Below are positions 31,601-40,600 of a DNA stretch of 64,000 nucleotides, in pieces. Every line of letters begins with the position of its first letter. The first letter of the stretch is position 1. The position numbers and the translations under genes were made by a program. Under the pieces are notes generated by a model. The model saw only the letters and a list, made by a program, of their open reading frames with translations, searched no databases and was not told the origin of the DNA. The DNA is from Pythium myriotylum (lineage: Eukaryota > Oomycota > Peronosporomycetes > Pythiales > Pythiaceae), in contig JALJCQ010000003.1 in NCBI GenBank assembly GCA_023091665.1, positions 868,001-932,000 of the forward strand, written 5' to 3'.

Positions 31601-34600
31601 AATTCCATGTTTTTGTCCGAGACGTTGATCGACATGCTTCGGCCCTTCACGATAATTTGTTTTTCCAGTACAGGATCAAGCATCGGGTCAATCTCTTCTT
31701 CGACTCCAGTGACGATCAATGCCTTGCCTTCACCCATACAGTACTCAAGTTGGTCTTTGAGCTTTGGATGATTGAGCGTGGTCGTGCCGTAGCTAGGGAC
31801 ACGCTCAGACTCCTTGCTCTTGATCCACGATAGTGCCTGGCCTTGTGGATCCACAAGCAGTGGGTAACGTGACGACCGTGTAACCATGATACCGTTCTGA
31901 ATCGACAACGAATCGGTCGGGAGACCCTGCATGTTCCAGTCGCCAATTGTACCAACGTCAACGAGGAAGTTAATAATGTCGATGTCAACAGTTACTGGGA
32001 CGTTCCGTGTCTCGCAGTCGGGAACAAATTTGTTCTGTGTCATGTAGGTGCGGAAATCCTGGTTGAACGGGCCACAATACGACACAAATGCACACGCAAC
32101 AGCGCAATCGCCAACAAGGCGGCGCTTCAGATCAGCGAAATTGTTAGAATCATCAGTCCAACGCACGCGTTCGCCCGCCAAACCGTTGATCAGGTCAGAG
32201 GCCTGTTGCATTTTCCTCGCCAGCGCGTTTGCGCCGTCTTCGATCCGTTTCTTCTCCGACATCTGAGCCTCAAACATTGCTTGGAGTTCGTTTAGACGCT
32301 CTTTACACTTGGACAAACGAGCCTCAGCACCAGCCAGCGCTTTATTTGCAGCCTCCATCTGACCCTCAGCAATAGACAGAGCTTCTAGTTTGGGTTTGAC
32401 TACTTTCGAGGCTTCGTGGTAGAACTTCATCGCACGGACCCAAGTACATAGTCCCTCAGCAGCAAGCGAGGCATTCTTGGCAACACTCGGTAGAAATCCT
32501 TCGAGTTCCAGGTACGGAGTAAGCAACTCGATGGTCTCCTCGTTTATCAAGTCCTTGCCCACAGCTCCAAAAGTCTGTACATTCTTCAAGAAGTTTGAGT
32601 CACCCATAACGGACTGTGCGTACGGAGTGAATGACGTTTCAATGAAGTCGATCTCTTGCTTGGCTACATTGAGCTTGGTCTGCTTGACAGGACACAGCTG
32701 GTTTTTGAATAGAATCAGTACGCCATCAAACACCAGTCGAATGATGTCGGCAGGCTTAGCAAGCTTCTTGATTTCACCTATATGTGCTGGTTTGACAGAG
32801 TCAATGGCTGTCTCAGCTTCATCAACGAACGGCTTTGCCTTGGCAAGATCCTTTTCACAAAGCTCCTTCTCGGCGGCGATACGTGCTGCATCTTCTTCAC
32901 ATTTCGCTTTGATCTGCGCGACCTGGTCGCCTTCTTTGTGGGCCTCTGCAGACGAAACCTGGAGCGACTGTAGCATAGCGTTTGTCTCCTCAGTTGCTTT
33001 CTGCAATTTGACTTGTTCGTCGGCCAACACAACTGACATAGCCCTCACGTCCTCTGCACCTTGGATGAGCTTTTTCAGACCCAGATTGACTCGTTGTTCC
33101 TTAACTTTGATCTCTTCGAGCTTGACAGAGTACATCTTCTTGTATGATTCGATAAAACTCAAGTATGACTTGGGCGTCTGGTATACGCGACGGCGCATTT
33201 TCTGGAAGTATTCTTCGCACATATCTGTCACCATGCGATGAACCATACCCATGTGAGTCATTAATGCCACTTTGGTGTTCGCGTCGCACTCCATCGGGTA
33301 GTCCTTGATGAATCCCTTCGATACGGCAATCAAGGCGTCTTCAGGCCACGGAAGGAACCAGTCGATCGTCGGCCCTGAAATCAGACCTGGGAATTTTCGT
33401 GCACGATCAGCAAACTTCGCATTCAGTGGAGACATGCACAGAATCACATGAAGATTGTCCCGCACGCAATCAATGAAAAATTGCTTCATGTTGGCTTGCG
33501 TCTCTGCCTGGCCAGGGCGCTCCTTCACGAAGGCATTTCGGAGATCAGCCGTCATGGCCATCATTTCGTCCTTGGCGAAAAGCCCGGCGACTTCACCCGT
33601 CATCAAAATCGAGTTGATCAACTCCAAGAAGATCTCATTCTTAATTTCAGCATCTGTGAAGAGGAACGTCGTTGACTTGCGTTGATGTCCTGCCGATTTG
33701 TACAGTGTACGAATATCTTCCATGAATGAGTTAGTGTTATACGTTTTTGTGAGCACAATCTGAAAAATGTTGGATCCGGCGATGTACGCCGCTAACCGCG
33801 TCAGGGACTGCTTACCCGATCCACCGACACCTACGAGCAGGCCAGATCCTCGGGGCATGTCTAACAGTCGCGAAATGCGCAGCAAGTGGCCGAGCGCGTC
33901 GTCGAAAAGCACGAGCCGCATGGCACGCTGGGGGAACTCGGTGTTATACTTCTCCAAGAACTCGAGGACGCGAGATCTCACTTCCTCAACTGTCCCACCA
34001 GGCTCGTAAATCTTAAGGGCGCTATCAGCCAGTGCACCTTCTTCGTCCTCTTCTGGATCGCGAAGGAAGCTGACCATGGAGAATTGCTGCCTCGAGAAGA
34101 GCTCGAGCTCATCACCAAAGTGGTTTTTGATCAGCTCCTTCATGTACGTGCCATAAATGTCCTTGTCCTTGTGGTTCGTGAGCTTGTCGCAGAACACACG
34201 ATCGCATTCGTGTTTCCATGCGAGTAAAACGACTTGTCCTGGGTCCATTTTCGGGAGAAGGCCTTGGGTGACACGTATACCACCACCACTTGTGAAGGTT
34301 TCCGGAGGAGTCAGCAACACACCCTGGAACACACGACTCAATTCTCGCATGTTGAAAATGTAGTGGAATTTGGCTGGTGTGGGCAAGAGCTTGGCTTTCA
34401 TGTAATTCCAGAGGTCGATTGTTGCACGAGTAAGTTTGTTGACAATCACGAGCGACTCCCTCGAGTAGGTATCCTTGTCGAATCGCCCGGCAAGCATCTG
34501 ACCATAGATATCATCGATCGAGGTCAGACTGGGTAAAATCAAGTTAAAGAGATAGAACTGGCGCTTGAGGCGGTTCGGAATATCGTTACGGCCTCCACCC

Positions 34601-37600
34601 GGATGGCCCATGGCTCCGACATACTGCAAATCCTCACATACTTTAAAATCACCACGTCGATCCTTTGAAAGGAAGCAGAAACCGCTGAGTTCAATGATCA
34701 TGCGCACGATCTCCAGCGTCGGCTGATCACCCCACGCGTTCACGAGAGGCATGCTCAGATCGTCCAGGAAAACAGTCATTTTCTTTCCTCCAGGCGGTCC
34801 GAAGCTCTTACCACCACGCTTGTCAAGCTCTGATTCCACCGCATTTTGGAACATGAATGCAGTGGTTGCACTCGAAAAGTTGACTCGCTTAATCGACATC
34901 GTGTCCGGGTTCAGGTCATTGAAGAACATTAAAGCGGACGATGTCTTGGCCGTACCTGGCCCTCCAACCATTAGAACAGGGCGGCGCTGTTTGTGCAGAT
35001 TCTCGATGAGGAATAGAGTGCGCACCGAGTCCATAGTTGGAACCAGCAAGTTCGAGAAGTCGAGAGTCTTTGAGCCCTTTGGATACTCCCACTTCGGCGG
35101 CCGCCACACCTTCCACTCAAAGGTTTGTGCGTCGACGAAGAACTCGTACACAGTCTGCCCAGGTTCACATTTCGGCATTAACATCGAATCATCGTACTGT
35201 CGCAGCCACTCATCAAACTTAGCCCGGTCATCTTGCTCCAGCAACGCACCAGCGGACCAGCACAGGCAGTACTGGAAGAGTTTTTCAAACTGAATCGCCA
35301 GTTTTGCCGAGTCTTCGGAAATGTTGTTACCGTACTCGCCAAGTAGCAACCCAGTGAACAAGTGGAACAAGCGAGAAGCCTGACCAACCCGCGAAACTGT
35401 CATGACGCCGTTCGTGTTCCGGTTGATGTAGTCGAAGCAATGGCCTGGATTCAGCGGGTTGTTCTCACCCATGTATTTCATAAATAGATCACGAAGGATG
35501 GATTGCTGTGACGTTGGACGCTTCCGAATCCATGCTTCGACGACTGGGGCCCAATCGAGATCCGTGTCACTTATGAATACGATGCCTGCACGAGAGACTG
35601 TGGCCGGACTGGCGTTCACGAGTGTCTCAACCTCGAACATGAGCTTGACATTGTCGGTCATGGGCATCCGATCGCCGTTTGCAAGCGTCAGAATCTTGTT
35701 ATCGTCAAGTACTGTGTTCAAGTCCTCGATCCAAATAGCATCGACTGGTCCATCGCAGACGATCCACATGATGAACTTGTTGGCTTTGTTATTGAATTTC
35801 TGCCACATAGCCGCGAAGACTCCGGTGGTCCACTCCCCTGACATCGGATCGACTTCACCATACATCTCAGCCGCCCGAATTGCCTTCGGATTCAGTTTGG
35901 ACTGCTTGTGAACGATGTTCGTGGTCAGTGTTAGCGCCTGTTGAAGCATGTCGAAACACTTCGTTTTCCCACCGCCTGTTGGGCCAACAAGCATTATTCC
36001 GTGGCGTACCAACTGCGTCTCGTACAACTGAATCACCTTGTTGAACCACCCAGGATGATCTACCAGGCCTCCTTTCTCAATCTCACCCTGTAGAGCGAGC
36101 TGTAACTCAGGGTAAGATCCTTTTGGTGGGGATGCAATCGTAGGAAACAGATCCGCAAGTAGTGATAGGAAGAGTGGTACGTCTTGCGCTACAAGCTTAC
36201 TCAAATTCATGTCACGGAGCGTCTGATAGAGTAGTTTTGCCTCTGGATCGTTGCGATTGTCACGTTTGATCTTGCCAGCACTACGCAGCACAGCGAGAAT
36301 GTTTCGCAGTCCCCAGTCGTAATGTTTCTGTGCCGACAACTGCTCTTTACATGTGTTATAAAGAATGAAGAACTTCTTGGCAAGTTCCTGGTAATCCGAG
36401 TACCCAACTGAACAGAGCTTCACCTTCATGATAATCTCGAAATCAGGAACCATCATGGCCACACCTCGGAAGAGGGCCTTCAAGTTTTCGGGCAGTTCCT
36501 GTCGACCAGCATAACCAGGGTTCATCGTGATGAAGAATCCGCAGACTGGTGTGAGCAAAATATTTTGTGGATCGCCCGGAAACTGGAAAAATTTTGTCCC
36601 CGTCTTCTTGGCATTTTGAATCGCGAGCACTTGCTGTGCAACAACTGACAGTACAGGCAACTGAATTCGGTTGAACTCATCAAAGCACCCCCACAGACCT
36701 CCCTGGCAGAGGCCTTTGAAGATCTTGGCACAATCAGTGTACTTCTGTTGATCGGTGCAGTTTGTGACGACGACGTAGATTCCTAGTGTTCGCCCTAGAT
36801 CTTTTACGGTCTCTGTCTTGCCCGTGCCAGCGGGACCGGCTGGCGCGCCACCAAAGTACATGCCGAGAGCCTGCGCAAGGGTGATGTAGCATCTATCCGT
36901 AAGCGGCGTAACCACAAGTCGTTCCTTGGAACCAAGGTACTCGTATTGGTAGTTGAAGTCGACGTCAGTAATTGAGATTACACAAGCGCCATCTTGATTG
37001 AACTCATCACCAACATTTGGTCGCCAATAAAAACGTGCCTGCTTGAGCCATTCGAAATCATTCGGATCACTTATCTTTTTTTGTTTGTACAAAGTCGCAA
37101 GATCAGTCATAACATCGCGCTGGTGAACATGAATCGTAACGAGAGTCTCAATCTTGATGCGATTCTGCTTAGACCCTAAATCACCGAGACACCAAGTCGA
37201 CAGCTCAGTCAGCACCATAGCCTGTTTCGTGGCGGTATCCTTCATGATATTCTTCTTGGCACGGCATTGTTCCAGCGCTGTTTGAATATCAGTTGTCCAC
37301 ATGAGCTGAATACCGAGCAGTGCGAACTGAGCGATGTAACGATCTACAAACTCGCGAAGTCGCTTCAAATCGTTCCCAACGACACCGATGTCAGCAGCGC
37401 ATTGTCGGCATATATCCTTCATCGTGAGCTGCATGCCGCGCAACAGCGTTGCAAGCCAGTCTTCAATGTTTCCCTGAGCCTTGACGATCTGCGAGAACCG
37501 CACTTCCTCGACACCGGAGTTCATGGTATGGATTAGTGTTTTGTCCTTCTTGTCATGATACACCTTCTCAATCGAGTCGAATACTTTCTCGTAGTGCTCA

Positions 37601-40600
37601 TTCATGCTCAAAGGGTCGGAGCCTTGAGACAAGATCATGAGTAAACCTGGGTTCGAGACGAAATAGAACCGTGGAAACTTGTTTCGCTTCTGTTCCAAGT
37701 AGCCTTCTAGTGACTTTTGGCACTTCTCCAACTCCGAGTACATCATCGGGAGACTGGACTTCAGTAGCTCGTTGGCACAGCATTGAACAACGTTCTTCAG
37801 TTCCTGAGACTTAGTCATGATCTTGGCCCAGTCCTTATCGATTTTTTGGAATTTCTTCGCTTCAACTGGCATTTGCTTGGCAATATCGCCACCAGTGAAT
37901 ACAGACTCCAGCGAACACCAAAGCATTTGTACCTTGATCCAGCGTTCTAGAGTCTCAGAGGTGTCTGAGAGCTGCTCTAACTTACCTTGAGCCTGCTCCT
38001 TGAAAGGGAGTACATGGCGCATTGATAACATCGTCTGCAAGTTCATCTGCGTTTCTTCAAGTTCCTCCACAATCGGAACAACAGCTTTCAAGATAGGGAC
38101 ATTGCGGCCCTTCCAGTCATTGAATTGGAACTCCTCCGTTTCCCAACGTGCAGCTATTTCACCCAACTGAATTTCGATTTTGAGTTGTTTGTCAGCTCCG
38201 TCAGTGATCTCTTCGATTTCAGCTTTGTACGTCACGATCTGTGCGTCCATCAGCGCTTGGAGTTTGAAGTCAGCCGCTGTGACGTCCAATTTCGTTCCAG
38301 TCTTTTCCATAACAGCATCCCAATGGCGCGGCTTGATCGACTCCTTGCTTAATTCTTGCAAGAGTGGAAGGATGTCAGTGAAATCGTCAATCATCTGCTT
38401 GAGATCCGTGTACGCCTCCCACTCGCGCAGTTTTGCAGGCATTTTCTTGCAGCGCACCGAGAACGAATCCACTTTTTCTGTCATCGTCTGTACACGCTCG
38501 GCGACCTGAAGCCACGGAATTTGCTTCCATTCCTCTATAGTACTCAGCACATCCGTATACAACCCAAAGAGTTTGTCTTGCAACTGGAGCTCCTTCTTCG
38601 TGGCTTCCAGTTCCGGGTACGTCGTGCGTGGGAGGGCGAAAAGCTCCTCGCCTGAAGCATACAACTCGAATTTGCGCTCACGGATTTTAAACTCTTCCTT
38701 GTAGCGATTCAGCCTCTCGACGGCTTCAGATGGCGGGATTCCGATCACGTTTGGACCATTTGCCAAGTAATCCTCTCTGAAGTGCTTGACATCGACGATG
38801 AATTCTTTGATGTCACGAAGCAGTCCTCGCTTAAACCCAGCTTGAGTCTTACTCAGCTCGTCCGTTCGCTGCTCTGCGTGATGAATGAGTTTGCGCCAGT
38901 TACTCCGGAGCACCGATTTCTGGTCCATCTCCTCTTTTTCCATGAATCCGTCAGGTAAATAGTACTCGAGCATTTCGTACATATCAAGAACTGGGTTGAT
39001 CTCCATATTGATCCCGCTTTCTCTGGCTCGCACCTCTTTGAGAAGATTCATCACGAAGCGTAACGAATCAAGGTCAACAACCTTGCGGTTGAGTTTCCCC
39101 ATGGTCGAACGGAAATACTCGGTCAGAGACTCCATCTTGCGTCTTGCTTGGTTGTGCAGGTTGTCACTAAACTTCAGCTTCCACTGCGAGTTCTCGTGCT
39201 TAAGCTGCAACTTGATGTTGCGAGTGTTAAGCGACAGCGCACCAATGTTGTACACGCTTGTAATCTGAGTGATCTCTTCATCGATCTCAACAAAAGACTT
39301 CAGCTTTCTCTCGAAATCCTGTAGTTCCGGATTTTTCTTCAAGAAAGCTTCGTATGACGCATCTTTGTGTTCCATCCACAGCCACTCGTAAGTCTTGAAA
39401 GAGTTCAGGTACTCGGTCACGTTGTTGCGTAGACCCTGAACACTACCTGTCAGCAACAATACAACTCGAACAATTTCGATGTCTTTAGTGATTCTGTCAA
39501 AGAATGTGGCCTTCGGTCCGTTCGCGATAACGCCGTTCGGATTGAGAAAGGTTGCATTCTCGCTTTGACCCCAATCAAGCAGCTCTTTCGAGCAGCTTAG
39601 CACTGTCTGCGCAGCTCGATTAATAGCCAACTGAATGTCATCAAGAGACGGATGAAGCACAACGCGTGGTACGCTGAGCTGTACGTCGACTTCAAAGAAT
39701 GGGCGCTCGATCGTGAAGACACTAGAGCTCACACGAGATGCAACACGCTTCTTGATTGTGTTGAGCGAACTCTTAGTGCAATGGAGTAGCGCCTGGTACA
39801 TGAAATGATTGTAGTGCTTCTTCAGCTTAAGAGCCTCATCCATGGAGACGCCTTCAATGTGCGAGTCGAGTGGATACTGCATGATAATCTTCAGTAGATC
39901 CTCCACAGCATTCTCAATCTCAATATTCTTGCCTTGCAAGAGAGCGCCCGCACGGCGGATGTTGACGCTCTGCATCGCTACAAATTCGTCCAGCGAGAAA
40001 CTCTGGTCTACAGGCAAATCCACTAACATTGTCTTTGACACGATGCGCATGTTCTTCTCGATACGATTCTCGATGATGTCGTTAATGTTTGTGACGAGCT
40101 CTTCGAGATGTTGTAGCCCACTGTGAATGTGGTTTCGGTACGCTTCAATATTCATACTTGTCCAGGTCAACGTGATCATGCCAGGTCGAAGCTTAAATTC
40201 CATATCGTTGAAGTGCGGCCTCAGCAGCATCGCCGTCACAGGGATCACTTTGCTTACAATCCGATCGTACTCGGACAAAGCGTACTGCAACTCGTTGTAG
40301 TAGGTCTTGAACTTCTCCTCTTGTAGTAGTACGATCTTGGCAGCCTCAGGAATTTCGATTCCCATTCGGTCAAGGCACTTGGCCTCTCGGAGTAACTGGA
40401 GAATTTCAGGATCAAAGTTCACGTACAGTTTGTTGTCTTCTGGATGGCGGATAATGAGCGTGGCCTGGAGGCCAGCTTTCGCTGTATCTATGTACTGAAC
40501 CCAAGCCTGATACCAAATGTACTCGAAAGCAACGAGAGTACGCGCAACCTTGTTGTACATCCGAATAATGCGCTTCGCATCCTTGCTCGCGAGCACGTTC